From the NCBI GenBank assembly GCA_035995165.1, contig DASYKU010000061.1, forward strand, positions 1 through 59,911: DNA of 59,911 nt. Direction: 5' to 3'. Within the stretch, counting starts at the first letter, position 1; each line of letters begins with the position of its first letter. The notes under the pieces were generated by a model. The model was not told the origin of the DNA and searched no databases. It worked only from the letters and a program-made list of their open reading frames with translations. The translations under genes were made by a program, and so were the position numbers. This document shows positions 47,904 to 56,931 of this stretch, in pieces. This DNA comes from Mycobacteriales bacterium (GTDB lineage Bacteria > Actinomycetota > Actinomycetes > Mycobacteriales > CADCTP01).

Positions 47904-48878
47904 GTGAGCATTGCCCAGCCGCTCGACAAGCCGGCCCCGTCCCACCCGCACAGCAGCGAGACCCTCGCCCCCCGCCGCGGTGGTCCGAACACGCTGGATG
48001 TGACCGTCGTGCTGCCCTGCTACAACGAGCAGGAGCACGTGATGGCGGAGATCGAGCGGATCACGGTGGCGATGGAGGCGAGCGGCTTCAGCTACGAGCT
48101 GCTCGTCATCGACGACAAATCGACCGACAACACGCTCGCGGTGCTGCAGGAGGCGCTGCCCCGGTTCCCGAACATGCGGCTGATGCCGTTCCGCCGCAAC
48201 GGCGGGTCGGGCACGGCGCGCCGGATCGGGACCGGCGATGCGTACGGGCGGATCGTCGTGTGGACCGACGCCGACATGACGTATCCGAACGAGCGGATCC
48301 CCGAGTTCGTGCAGTACCTGCTGGACAACCCGGACGTCGACCAGGTCGTCGGGGCCCGGACCACCGAGCAGGGCACGCACAAGTTCCTGCGGGTGCCGGC
48401 GAAGTGGGTCATCCGCAAGGTCGCCGAGCGGCTGGCCGCGACCAAGATCCCGGACCTCAACTCCGGCCTGCGCGCGTTCCGCCGGGACGTCTCGCTGCCG
48501 TACCTGCGGCTGCTGCCGCCCGGGTTCTCCTGCGTGACGACCATCACGATGTCGTTCCTGAGCAACCAGCACGCGGTCGACTACCTGCCGATCGACTACG
48601 CGAAGCGCGCCGGCACCTCGAAGTTCCACTTCGTCAAGGATGCGTACCGCTACATCCTGCAGGTGCTGCGGATGGTCATGTACTTCAACCCGATCAAGGT
48701 CCTGATGCCGCTGGCGCTCTGGCTGATCTTCTTCGGGATCGTCAAGGGCATCTACGACGTGATCCGGTACGACTTCCGGGTCACCACCAGCACGCTGCTG
48801 TTCTTCGTGAGCGGGCTCATCATCGGGTCGATGGCGCTGCTGGCCGACCTGATCGTGCGCTCGCGCGCCGACACCTGA
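47904..48878 (+). CDS. Polyprenyl-phosphate glycosyltransferase (DPMS/GtrB-like GT2)
   Basis: A 324-residue GT2 protein: VTVVLPCYNEQEHV, LLVIDDKSTDNTL, NGGSGTARRIGTGDAYGRIVVWTDADMTYP with the DAD metal motif, and DLNSGLRAFRR. Two transmembrane helices close the protein (VLMPLALWLIFFGIVKGIYDV and TLLFFVSGLIIGSMALLADL). Enzymes of this plan load a sugar onto polyprenyl phosphate for use by GT-C transferases on the outer face; two such membrane proteins follow directly. The open frame reaches further upstream, but GTG 47904 is eight bases after TACGAT. Confidence 0.9.
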   Translation: MSIAQPLDKPAPSHPHSSETLAPRRGGPNTLDVTVVLPCYNEQEHVMAEIERITVAMEASGFSYELLVIDDKSTDNTLAVLQEALPRFPNMRLMPFRRNGGSGTARRIGTGDAYGRIVVWTDADMTYPNERIPEFVQYLLDNPDVDQVVGARTTEQGTHKFLRVPAKWVIRKVAERLAATKIPDLNSGLRAFRRDVSLPYLRLLPPGFSCVTTITMSFLSNQHAVDYLPIDYAKRAGTSKFHFVKDAYRYILQVLRMVMYFNPIKVLMPLALWLIFFGIVKGIYDVIRYDFRVTTSTLLFFVSGLIIGSMALLADLIVRSRADT

Positions 48879-48893
48879 TCGGGCCGGTCACCC

Positions 48894-50651
48894 GTGGGTG
48901 CGCCGGCGGCACCGCCGGACGAGGACGAGGACACCGCACCTGCCGACGGGACCCCGGACGATGAGGTCGCCGGGGAGCCGGACGAGACTCCCGGCGAGCC
49001 GGCGGACGAGGACGATCCGCCGGCCCGCCGGCGCCGGCTGAGCGGACTCCGGAGCCCGTTCCCGGACCGGGTCTTCCTGATCCTGACCTGGCTCGTCGTC
49101 GCGGCCGGGATCGGGCTGCGGCTCCGCCAGTGGTGGTACGGCCGGGCCTTCTGGCTGGACGAGCTGCTGCTGATCAAGGCGATGTCCGAGCAGCGGATCA
49201 CCGAGGTCCTCCGCCCGCTCGGCCTGGACCAGTCGGCCCCGCCGGGCTGGCTGCTGGTCGAGCACGCGCTGATCGCGCACGCTCCGGGCGAGCGCGGCGC
49301 CCGGCTGCTGCCGCTCGTCTTCGGCGTCGGCTCGCTGGTGGTCACCGCCCTGCTCGCCCGGGTCCTGCTCGGCAGTCTGGGCGCGCTCGCCGCGACCGCG
49401 CTGGCCGCGCTGTCGACGCAGCTGATCACGTACTCGGCGGAGCTGAAGCAGTACTCGGCCGACGCGTTCTGGATGCAGCTGGTGCTGCTGCTCGGTGCCC
49501 GGCTCGCCCTGCGCCGCGGCCACCCCGCCCGCGACCGGTACGTCCTGGCCGCCGTCGCCGCGGTCGCCGTCTGGTTCAGCCACGCCGCCGCGATCGCCAC
49601 CGGCGGCGTGTTCCTCGCGCTCGCCCTGCAGGCCCTGGCCACCCGGCGCCGGCGCGAGCTGGCGGTTCTGGTCGGCTGCGCGGTCCCGTTCGCCGCCGGG
49701 CTGGGCGTGGAGTACGAGACGCTGCTGAAGGCGAACACCGCGAACCCGGTGCTCAAGACCTTCTGGGCCAGCACGTTCCCGCCCGAGGGCCCGCTGACCT
49801 GGTCGATCGGCTGGGACTGGTTCACCGAACGGACCCGGTCCGTGGTGCTGAACCCGCTGTACTGGGACTACCGGGTCGCGCTGCTCGCCCTGATCCTCGG
49901 CGGCCTCGTCGTCATCGGGATCCGTACGCGCTGGGGTCTGGCCGTGTTCCTGCTGCCGGTGGCCGCCGTGGTCGCGGCCGGGCTGGTCGGCGCGTACCCG
50001 ATCGCGAACCGGCTCGCCCTCTGGGTCATCCCGCTGGCGGGGATCGCCGTCGCGGCGCCGCTGGACCTGATCCAGCTGGCCGCCCGGATCCCCCGCCCGC
50101 GGGTGGAGCGCTGGGCCGGGGTCGCGGTCGCCGCGGTGCTGGTCGTGCTCGCCGGCGGCCAGCTGGTGACGATGTCCCGGGACGCCGTCGACAGCGACCG
50201 GGCCTTTCTGGTCCATCCCCGCGAGCAGGAGGAGTCCCGCACCGCGCTGGCCGCGGTCGCCCACCAGCTGCAGCCCGGCGACCTGGTGCTGGTCGACTGG
50301 GGCGGCACCCGGTTCGCGGCCCAGTACTACGCGCCGAAGGTCGGGATCAGCAGCTACCGGCTGCTGCGCGCCAACCGGGTCAACTCGCAGTGCCCCCCGG
50401 TCTGGTTCGGCTCGACCCTGCGCCATGCCCGCTCGATCAAGCGGGTCTGGCTCGTGTACGTGCACACCGGGGCGCGGCTGGAGGTCATGTACGAGGACCA
50501 CCTGAGCCAGTTCGGCCCGGTGGCCGAGCGGATCCCGGTGACCGGCGGCGGCGCGCTGCGGTTCGACCGGAGCGCGTCCACACCCGCGCCGCCGGAGGCC
50601 CGCATCCAGCGCTGCCTGACGCTGGAGGCGCCCGGCGACTCGACGACCTGA
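48894..50651 (+). CDS. GT-C-like polytopic membrane glycosyltransferase, copy 1
   Basis: A 585-residue protein: a strongly acidic N-terminal tail (about 45 residues), about eleven transmembrane segments and a C-terminal extracytoplasmic domain. The first outer loop holds RQWWYGRAFWLDELLLI, the acidic site expected for GT-C enzymes that use polyprenyl-phosphate sugars. AELKQYSADAFW and AVWFSHAA are shared exactly in type with the next protein. The GTG is 15 bases after the preceding stop, so the three genes form an operon in which the GT2 makes the donor. Confidence 0.8.
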   Translation: MGAPAAPPDEDEDTAPADGTPDDEVAGEPDETPGEPADEDDPPARRRRLSGLRSPFPDRVFLILTWLVVAAGIGLRLRQWWYGRAFWLDELLLIKAMSEQRITEVLRPLGLDQSAPPGWLLVEHALIAHAPGERGARLLPLVFGVGSLVVTALLARVLLGSLGALAATALAALSTQLITYSAELKQYSADAFWMQLVLLLGARLALRRGHPARDRYVLAAVAAVAVWFSHAAAIATGGVFLALALQALATRRRRELAVLVGCAVPFAAGLGVEYETLLKANTANPVLKTFWASTFPPEGPLTWSIGWDWFTERTRSVVLNPLYWDYRVALLALILGGLVVIGIRTRWGLAVFLLPVAAVVAAGLVGAYPIANRLALWVIPLAGIAVAAPLDLIQLAARIPRPRVERWAGVAVAAVLVVLAGGQLVTMSRDAVDSDRAFLVHPREQEESRTALAAVAHQLQPGDLVLVDWGGTRFAAQYYAPKVGISSYRLLRANRVNSQCPPVWFGSTLRHARSIKRVWLVYVHTGARLEVMYEDHLSQFGPVAERIPVTGGGALRFDRSASTPAPPEARIQRCLTLEAPGDSTT

Positions 50652-50711
50652 CCAGCGGTAAGGCCGCGTCCGTAGCGTCCTTGCGACGGTCGGCTCGGTC
50701 GAGGGGGTGCG

Positions 50712-52496
50712 ATGGCTGCCTTCGTCGAGGTCGACAGTCCCGAGCCACCCGGGCCCGAGCCGCCCGAACCCGGGCCGCCCGAGCCGCCCGAACCCGAACC
50801 GCCCGAGCCGCCCGAACCCGAACCGCCCGAGCCGCCCGAACCCGAACCGCCCGAACCGCCCGAACCGCCCGAACCCGAACCGCCCGAGCCGGCCGAGCCG
50901 CCCGAGCCGGTCGGGCGCTCCTGGGCCGACCGGCTGCTGCTCGCGGCCACCTGGCTGGTCGTCTGCCTCGGGGTCGCCCTGCGGGTCCGCCAGTGGCTGG
51001 CCGCCCGGTCGTTCTGGGCCGACGAGGGCAGCCTCTGGCTGGTGACCGTGCACGCCGGCTACGGGCGGCTGACCCGGCCGCTCGCCGCCGGCCAGGCCGC
51101 CCCGATCGGCTGGTTGTGGTCCGAGCACCTGGTCATGTCGATGTTCGGCACCGGCGAGCGGCCGGCCCGGCTGCTCCCGCTGCTGTTCGGCTGCGGCGCG
51201 CTGGCGCTGTCCGCGCTGCTGGCCCGCCGGGTGCTCGGCGCCGTCGCCGGCCTGGCCGCGACCTTCCTGGTCGCCTGGTCCCCGCTGCTCGTCTACTACT
51301 CGAACGAGTTCAAGCAGTACTCGGCCGACGTCTTCTGGTCGGTGCTGCTCCTCCTGCTCGGGGTCACCCTGCTCGACCGGCCGCCGGCCCGGGTCCGGCA
51401 GGTGGCGCTGCTCGGGACCGGTGCCGCGGCCTGCGTCTGGTTCAGCCACGCCGCGGTGCTGACCGCCGCCGGCGTGTTCGGGGCCCTCGGCCTGCTCGCG
51501 CTGATCGACCGGCAGTGGCGCCGACTGCTGCTGCTCGTCCTGGCCGCGGTCCCGCTCGCGGTCAGCGTCACGGTCGAGTACGTGGTGGCGCTGTCCAAGA
51601 CCGTCGGCAACGAGACCCTGCAGCGGTTCTGGGCCGAGGGCTTCCCGCCGGAGCCGCTGGCGCCGGGATCGTTCGCCGGCTGGGTCCGGGCCAGCGGCCC
51701 GCGGCTGCTGGACCGGCCGCTGCAACTGGGGCACGGGTGGCTGGTGCTGACGCTGCTCGGCGCCGGGCTCGTGGTACTGGCCGCCCGCTGCGCCCGGCCG
51801 CTGGTGGTGCTCCTGCTGCCGCTGCTCGTGCTGCTGGCCGCCGCGATCCGGCATGCGTACCCGGCCTCGGACCGGCTCGCGCTGTTCGCGGTGCCGACGG
51901 TGCTGCTCGTGCTGTGCGCGCCGGTGAGCCTGCTGCGGCGGTATCCGCGCCGGGCGGTGACCGCGCTGGCCACGGTGCCGGCGGCGGCCGCGATCGCCGG
52001 GATCGCGGTGCTGGCCGCGCCGAGCGTCGACCAGGCGCTGACGTACACGGCCCATCCGCTGCTCAAGGAGGAGACCCGGCCCGTCCTGCAGTACATCGCC
52101 GACCACTACCGGCCGGGCGACCTCGTGCTGTTCGACCAGTTCAGCATCCCGGTCTCGGTGTACGGGCCCCGGGTCGGGCTGCCGACCGCGGCGGTGCGGA
52201 TCGTGACGCCGTCCCACGGGGCCTGCCGGCAGCCCGGGGCGACCGAGACGACGATCAAGGCCCGGTACGGCCGGGTCTGGTTCGCCTACGGGCACCAGTT
52301 CTCCGGGCTCCCGGCCGACACCCGCGACGGCTACCGGGCCCACCTGGCGACGATCGGCCGGCACGTCGACACGCTGCGGGAGACCGGCGCCGGCGCGGAC
52401 CTCTACGACCTGCGCGCGCCGCCCGACGACCCCGGCCGCAGCGCGCCGATCCTGCGCCTGGCCGTGGTCCGGTGCCTGGCCGTACGGGGACTGTGA
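50712..52496 (+). CDS. GT-C-like polytopic membrane glycosyltransferase, copy 2 with PEP-rich N-terminus
   Basis: A 594-residue paralogue of the preceding protein. After a (P)EPPEP tail come about eleven membrane segments; landmarks match copy 1: RQWLAARSFWADEGSLWL in the first outer loop, NEFKQYSADVFW, CVWFSHAA and RFWAEGFPPE. The extracytoplasmic end (ETRPVLQYIADHYRPGDLVLF) also corresponds. The ATG at 50712 follows a GAGGGGG ribosome-binding site. The two copies could transfer the same lipid-linked sugar to different acceptors. Confidence 0.8.
   Translation: MAAFVEVDSPEPPGPEPPEPGPPEPPEPEPPEPPEPEPPEPPEPEPPEPPEPPEPEPPEPAEPPEPVGRSWADRLLLAATWLVVCLGVALRVRQWLAARSFWADEGSLWLVTVHAGYGRLTRPLAAGQAAPIGWLWSEHLVMSMFGTGERPARLLPLLFGCGALALSALLARRVLGAVAGLAATFLVAWSPLLVYYSNEFKQYSADVFWSVLLLLLGVTLLDRPPARVRQVALLGTGAAACVWFSHAAVLTAAGVFGALGLLALIDRQWRRLLLLVLAAVPLAVSVTVEYVVALSKTVGNETLQRFWAEGFPPEPLAPGSFAGWVRASGPRLLDRPLQLGHGWLVLTLLGAGLVVLAARCARPLVVLLLPLLVLLAAAIRHAYPASDRLALFAVPTVLLVLCAPVSLLRRYPRRAVTALATVPAAAAIAGIAVLAAPSVDQALTYTAHPLLKEETRPVLQYIADHYRPGDLVLFDQFSIPVSVYGPRVGLPTAAVRIVTPSHGACRQPGATETTIKARYGRVWFAYGHQFSGLPADTRDGYRAHLATIGRHVDTLRETGAGADLYDLRAPPDDPGRSAPILRLAVVRCLAVRGL
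50739..50912 (+). repeat. Low-complexity PEPPEP-coding repeat
   Basis: About 58 codons built almost only from CCC/CCG and GAG/GAA encode a Pro-Glu tail with no other residues apart from two Gly and one Ala. It is in frame in the GT-C-like gene and on the predicted cytoplasmic side. Confidence 0.9.
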
Positions 52497-52505
52497 GGGA
52501 GCGGG

Positions 52506-53189
52506 TCAGCGGAAGAAGCGGATGCGGCCCAGGATCCAGACCGCCTCGACGCCGTCGCGCCAGGTCAGCTTCTTGCCGTCGGCCCGGCTGCGGGCGCGGT
52601 AGCTGATCGGCACCTCGTACGGCCGGACGCCCTGCTTGAGCAGTTTGCCGGTGATCTCGGCCTCCATGCCGAAGCCGGCCGAGCGCACGTCCAGGGACCG
52701 GTAGAGCGCCAGCGGCATCAGCTTGAAGCAGGTCTCCAGATCGCTGATCCAGGAGTCGAACAGCGCGTTGGCGATGAACGTCACGCCCTTGTTGCCGAGC
52801 ACGAACCAGAACGAGTACGCGGTGTGGCTGGTGAACGAGCGGGTGCCGTAGACGACCTCGGTGTCGCCGTCCAGGACCGGGCGCAGCAGCGCCGGCAGGT
52901 CCTCCGGCGAGTACTCCAGGTCGGCGTCGCACATGACGACGTGGGTGCCGGTCGCCAGGGCCGCGGCCGTCCGGATCGCGGCGCCCTTGCCCCGGTTGGC
53001 CGGGTGGGTGTGCACGGACACCCGCGGGTCGTCGACGCGGGCCAGCCCGGCCGGGGTGCCGTCGGTGCTGCCGTCGTCGACGATCACCAGCTCCACGTCG
53101 CACGGGTACGGCACGTCGAGCACCCGTTTGACGACGATCTCGACGGTCTCGACCTCGTTGTAGACCGGCATGAGGATGGACAGCTTCAC
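52506..53189 (-). CDS. GT2 glycosyltransferase, soluble DPM-synthase-like
   Basis: A 227-residue protein without transmembrane helices: [58 protein letters not shown] with the DAD motif, and [13 protein letters not shown]. This is the dolichol/polyprenyl-phosphate mannosyltransferase class that makes lipid-linked mannose or glucose on the inner face. Its GTG at 53189 overlaps the stop of the decarboxylase-like gene upstream. It may feed the GT-C-like proteins encoded on the other strand. Confidence 0.88.
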   Translation of the reverse strand: MKLSILMPVYNEVETVEIVVKRVLDVPYPCDVELVIVDDGSTDGTPAGLARVDDPRVSVHTHPANRGKGAAIRTAAALATGTHVVMCDADLEYSPEDLPALLRPVLDGDTEVVYGTRSFTSHTAYSFWFVLGNKGVTFIANALFDSWISDLETCFKLMPLALYRSLDVRSAGFGMEAEITGKLLKQGVRPYEVPISYRARSRADGKKLTWRDGVEAVWILGRIRFFR

Positions 53190-54154
53190 TGCGAACCTTC
53201 CGTGTCGGCGCCGACGGCGTCCCGGATCCAGGCGATCGTCGGCTTGAGCCCCTCCTCCAGCGGCACCATCGGCTCCCAGCCGAGCTCGGCCCGGGCCAGC
53301 GAGATGTCCGGCTGCCGGACCGAGGGGTCGTCCTCCGGGCGCTCGACGAACTCGATCGGCGACCGGGAGCCGACCGCGTCCCGGATCAGCTCGGCCAGCC
53401 GCAGCACGGTGAACTCGCCGGGGTTGCCGATGTTCACCGGCCCGGGCAGCCCGGAGGCGGCCAGCCGCAGGATGCCCTCGACCAGGTCGTCGACGTAGCA
53501 GACGCTGCGGGTCTGGGAGCCGTCCCCGGCCACCGTGATCGGCTCGTCGGCCAGCGCCTGCCGGATGAACGTGGGGATGGCCCGGCCGTCGTCCGGCCGC
53601 ATCCGGGGCCCGTACGTGTTGAAGATCCGTACGATCGCCGTGTCCACGCCGTGGGTGCGCCGGTAGGCCATGGTGAGGGCCTCGGCGAACCGCTTGGCCT
53701 CGTCGTACACGCCGCGGGGGCCGACCGGGTTGACGTGCCCCCAGTACGACTCCGGCTGGGGGTGGATCTGCGGGTCCCCGTACGTCTCCGAGGTGGAGGC
53801 GAGCAGGTAGCGGGCCCGCTTCTCGCGGGCCAGGCCGAGCGTGTGCAGGGTGCCGATGGCGCCGACCTTCATCGTGTGGATCGGCAGCCGCAGGTAGTCC
53901 ACCGGGGAGGCCGGCGAGGCGAAGTGCAGCACCAGGTCGACCTCGCCCGGCACGTGCACGTAGTCGGTGACGTCCGCGCGGACCAGCCGGAACGGCCCGG
54001 TCCCGGCCAGGTGGGCCACGTTGGCCGCGTCACCGGTGATGAAGTTGTCGAGGCAGAGCACCTCCCAGCCGTCCCGCAGGAGATGGGCGCACAGGTGCGA
54101 GCCGAGGAACCCGGCCCCGCCCGTCACCACCGCCCGCTGCCGCCGTGCCGCCAC
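53186..54154 (-). CDS. NAD-dependent SDR, UDP-glucuronate decarboxylase-like
   Basis: A 322-residue extended SDR. The cofactor motif is [51 protein letters not shown] and [19 protein letters not shown], with the Tyr/Lys pair, are the hallmarks of UDP-xylose synthase/UDP-glucuronate decarboxylases. It would supply UDP-xylose or a related pentose. GTG 54154 follows GCGGAGG on the minus strand. Coupled to the DPM-synthase-like gene. Confidence 0.88.
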   Translation of the reverse strand: MAARRQRAVVTGGAGFLGSHLCAHLLRDGWEVLCLDNFITGDAANVAHLAGTGPFRLVRADVTDYVHVPGEVDLVLHFASPASPVDYLRLPIHTMKVGAIGTLHTLGLAREKRARYLLASTSETYGDPQIHPQPESYWGHVNPVGPRGVYDEAKRFAEALTMAYRRTHGVDTAIVRIFNTYGPRMRPDDGRAIPTFIRQALADEPITVAGDGSQTRSVCYVDDLVEGILRLAASGLPGPVNIGNPGEFTVLRLAELIRDAVGSRSPIEFVERPEDDPSVRQPDISLARAELGWEPMVPLEEGLKPTIAWIRDAVGADTEGSQ

Positions 54155-54256
54155 CGATCGACCTCCGCTCGTCCGTCCGCCGGGTTACCCCGGCAGAGGT
54201 CGGACAAGCGTAGCGGCGATGCCGCACCGCCCTCGCGGGCGGCACCGCCGCACGCG

Positions 54257-54428
54257 TCAGCGGTGCCAGCCCTCGATGTCGAGGGTGGTGCCGCGGCCGA
54301 CCAGGTCTTGACCGCGCCGGGCGGGCAGTTCCGGGTCACGACGATCCAGGCCGTGCTGCCGGTCAGGGTCGCGGTGATCCGCGGCCCGGTGGCCGCGGCG
54401 TACGTTGCCTCGCCGATGTCCGGTTCGT
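54257..54428 (-). pseudogene. Frameshifted gene remnant
   Basis: On the minus strand, one frame reads EPDIGEATYAAATGPRITA then TLTGSTAWIVVTRNCPPG and AVKTW with nearly all codons ending in G or C; near 54300 this quality passes to another frame that reads VGRGTTLDIEGWHR and ends at TGA 54259-54257. Each frame alone has a poor half. This suggests a frameshifted C-terminal fragment with no start codon. The family is not recognised. The rest of 54155-54501 shows nothing else. Confidence 0.35.
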
Positions 54429-54501
54429 GACTGGAGTGTCCGCTGGGACACGGCAACGCTGCCTCACGGGGCGGCACGTGTCAACCCAGAGTAGTCAGTT
54501 G

Positions 54502-56931
54502 CTACGATTCGTAGTCGGCCGTCAGTCGGGCCGCGAGCGAGGTCACCTCCGCCGGCCGGTCCAATCGGTCCTGCCAGGGAGCCAGCGCCGCCCGGGCCAG
54601 CTCCCGGTGCTCGGCCCGGGTGCGCTCGTCCCGGGCCAGCTCGGACAGCCGGGCGTGGGCGAGCGCGGCGCCGAACCCCGGCCGGCCGCCGCGCAGCCGG
54701 ACGCTCTGCCGCAGCAGGATGGTCGCCTCCTCCGGATCGCCGGCCAGCAGCAGCGTGGCCCGGTGCTGCAGGCAGCGGGCCTGGCCGTCGTGGTCGTGCA
54801 GCTGCTCCCACAGCAACTGGGCGTCGGCCCAGTACGACGCCGCCTCGCCCGGGTCGTCGCCCCGGGCCGCGACGACACCGAGCAGCTCCTGCGCGTGCGC
54901 GACGCCGGCCGGGTCCCCCGCGTCCTCGGCCAGCGTCCGGGCCTCCAGCGCCAGCCGGGCCGCGACCGCCGGCTGCCCCTGCCCGAGCCGTACGGCGGCC
55001 AGGTCGAGCTGGTCGACGACCCGTCCGACGACGTCCCGGCGGGAGCGGCGGGCCAGGTTGTGCTCGAACTCGGCCCCGGCCGCGGACCGGTCGCCCAACG
55101 CGTACGCCATCTCACCGCGGGCCACGGCCACCCGCGGGTCGGCCGGGTCGGCGAGCTGCCGGGCCAGTGCCAGATGGCCGGCCGCCGCGGTCAGCTCGCC
55201 CGCCGCCCGGTCGACCGCGGCCAGCCGCAGCAGCGCGGTCACCCGGCCGCCGGTGTCGCCGAGCGCGCCGGCCGCCTCGGCCGCGGCCACGGCGGCGATC
55301 CGGCGGTCCTCCAGCCGGCCGTCCCGGCCGTACCAGACGTCCAGGGCGTCGGCGAGCAGCGCGACCCGGGGCGCGGCCGGGCGGCCGGCGTCCCCGGCGA
55401 TGCGCAGCAACGCGAGCAGCGCGTCCTCCTCCCGGCGGAACCAGGCCCGGGCCTCGGGCTCGGAGCCGGACCGGGCGCCGCGCAGGGCCTCGCGCTGCTC
55501 GGTCGCCTCGCCCGAGTACAGCGTGATGAGCCGGCCGAGCGCGGCGGCCCGCGCGTCCGGCTCGGCGCCGAGGCCGAGGGCGCGGGCCTCCCGCGGCACC
55601 CGGAACCGGCTCGGCGTCATCGTCACCAGCAACCCGCTGCGGACCAGCTCCTCCGCCACCGGCAGCGCCTCGGCCCGCGGCCGGCCCAGCAGCGCGCCCA
55701 CCGCCGCGTCGGTGAGCCAGGTCAGCGGCACGTACGGCAGCAGCGCGAGCAGCTGCCGGGCCGGCGCCGAGACGCCCTGGGTCTGCAGGGTCAGCACGGT
55801 CCGCAGCAGCTCCGAGGGCTCGGCCACGCCCACCGGCCCGGTCCGGCCGTCCAGGTCGTCGAGCAGGGCCCGGATGCCGACCCGCGGGTTGGCCGCCAGC
55901 CAGGTCCGCAGCGCGACCACGACCACGGGAAACTTCAGGTAGCGCCGGGCCAGGTCCTGGGACTCCCGCCGGGGCAGCGCCCGCGGCGCCACCGCCGGGT
56001 CGGCCCGCAGCAGGGCCAGCCCGTCGTCGGGACCGAGCGGACCCACCGGCAGGTCCGCCGGCCCGGGCCACGGCGGTAGGTCCCCGGCCAGCAGCACGTA
56101 CGCGCCCGGGATCGGGCGCTCCAGCCAGGCCACCTGGTCCCGGGTGCGGACGTTGTCCACGACCAGGACCCGCCCGGTGTCGCGCAGCTCGGTGGCGACC
56201 GCGTCGTACAGGTCCTCGTCGGAGATCGTGACGTCCGGCGGGAGGCCCAGGGCGGCCAGCACCCGGGCCCGGGCCCGGGACGGCGGCTCCGGGCGGCCGG
56301 CCTGGCTCGCCCGCAGATCCGTGTACGTCCCCGGGCCGGTGCCGGTGCCGGCGGCCAGCTCGGCCGCGGCGGCCAGCGCGAGTGCGGAGGTGCCGATGCC
56401 GCGCGGGCCGTGCACGAGCAGCACGCCGTGCTGGCGGACCTTGTCCAGCGCGGCGGCGAGCCCGGCGGAGCGGCCGATCAGCTCCGGCGGCGCCGGCAGC
56501 GGCACCGGCTGGTCGCCGCGGCCGAGCTCCTCGATCTGCCGCTCGGCCCGGCGCCGCAGCAGCAGCTGGCCGATCCAGGCCAGCAGGCCGGCCACCAGCA
56601 GCCCGGTGGTCAGGAACGGCACCCCGCTCAGCACCCCGCCCAGCGTGTCGCTGAACACCAGCGCGCCGAGCCAGACGACGCCGCCGAGCAGCAGGGTCGG
56701 CAGCTCCCAGCCGGAGCCGGGCAGGAACCGCCGCCAGCCGGTGCGCCGCCGGGCGGTCCGGCCCGGGGCCGAGTCGGCGGCCGGCTCCGCCGCCGGCCCG
56801 GTGGCCGGCTGCGTGGCCGGCTCGCGCGTGCCGGCCGCCTTGTCGGCCGCCGGCGGGGACGCGGCCTCCCGGTGGGCGGGCGGGTCGAGCTTGTCGCGGT
56901 CGCCGCCCCGGTACCCGCCCGCGCTCGTCAC
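54502..56931 (-). CDS. Membrane-anchored STAND/NB-ARC-like protein with TPR-like repeats and a lysine-less P-loop
   Basis: An 809-residue protein. Residues 1-70: disordered basic/Pro-Ala tail; about 78-94 and 104-125: two transmembrane segments; 140-450: NTPase-like region with LIGRSAGLAAALDKVR, a P-loop HGPRGIGTSAL (about 174-184) in which Thr replaces the Walker A lysine, and a Walker B-like RVLVVDN (254-260); about 430-520 is a winged-helix-like segment (ALLPYVPLTWLTDAAVGALLG); the last 250 residues are TPR-like helical repeats. The plan is that of STAND regulators. GTG 56931 overlaps the fused permease stop, so the two are coupled. Nucleotide binding may be weak or lost. Confidence 0.8.
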   Translation of the reverse strand: MTSAGGYRGGDRDKLDPPAHREAASPPAADKAAGTREPATQPATGPAAEPAADSAPGRTARRRTGWRRFLPGSGWELPTLLLGGVVWLGALVFSDTLGGVLSGVPFLTTGLLVAGLLAWIGQLLLRRRAERQIEELGRGDQPVPLPAPPELIGRSAGLAAALDKVRQHGVLLVHGPRGIGTSALALAAAAELAAGTGTGPGTYTDLRASQAGRPEPPSRARARVLAALGLPPDVTISDEDLYDAVATELRDTGRVLVVDNVRTRDQVAWLERPIPGAYVLLAGDLPPWPGPADLPVGPLGPDDGLALLRADPAVAPRALPRRESQDLARRYLKFPVVVVALRTWLAANPRVGIRALLDDLDGRTGPVGVAEPSELLRTVLTLQTQGVSAPARQLLALLPYVPLTWLTDAAVGALLGRPRAEALPVAEELVRSGLLVTMTPSRFRVPREARALGLGAEPDARAAALGRLITLYSGEATEQREALRGARSGSEPEARAWFRREEDALLALLRIAGDAGRPAAPRVALLADALDVWYGRDGRLEDRRIAAVAAAEAAGALGDTGGRVTALLRLAAVDRAAGELTAAAGHLALARQLADPADPRVAVARGEMAYALGDRSAAGAEFEHNLARRSRRDVVGRVVDQLDLAAVRLGQGQPAVAARLALEARTLAEDAGDPAGVAHAQELLGVVAARGDDPGEAASYWADAQLLWEQLHDHDGQARCLQHRATLLLAGDPEEATILLRQSVRLRGGRPGFGAALAHARLSELARDERTRAEHRELARAALAPWQDRLDRPAEVTSLAARLTADYES

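Noticed and set aside
48888-52364. 1158-codon minus-strand frame opposite the two GT-C-like genes
   Set aside because: Low-complexity shadow; contains glycine-phenylalanine repeats that are only the reverse reading of the Pro-Glu repeat.
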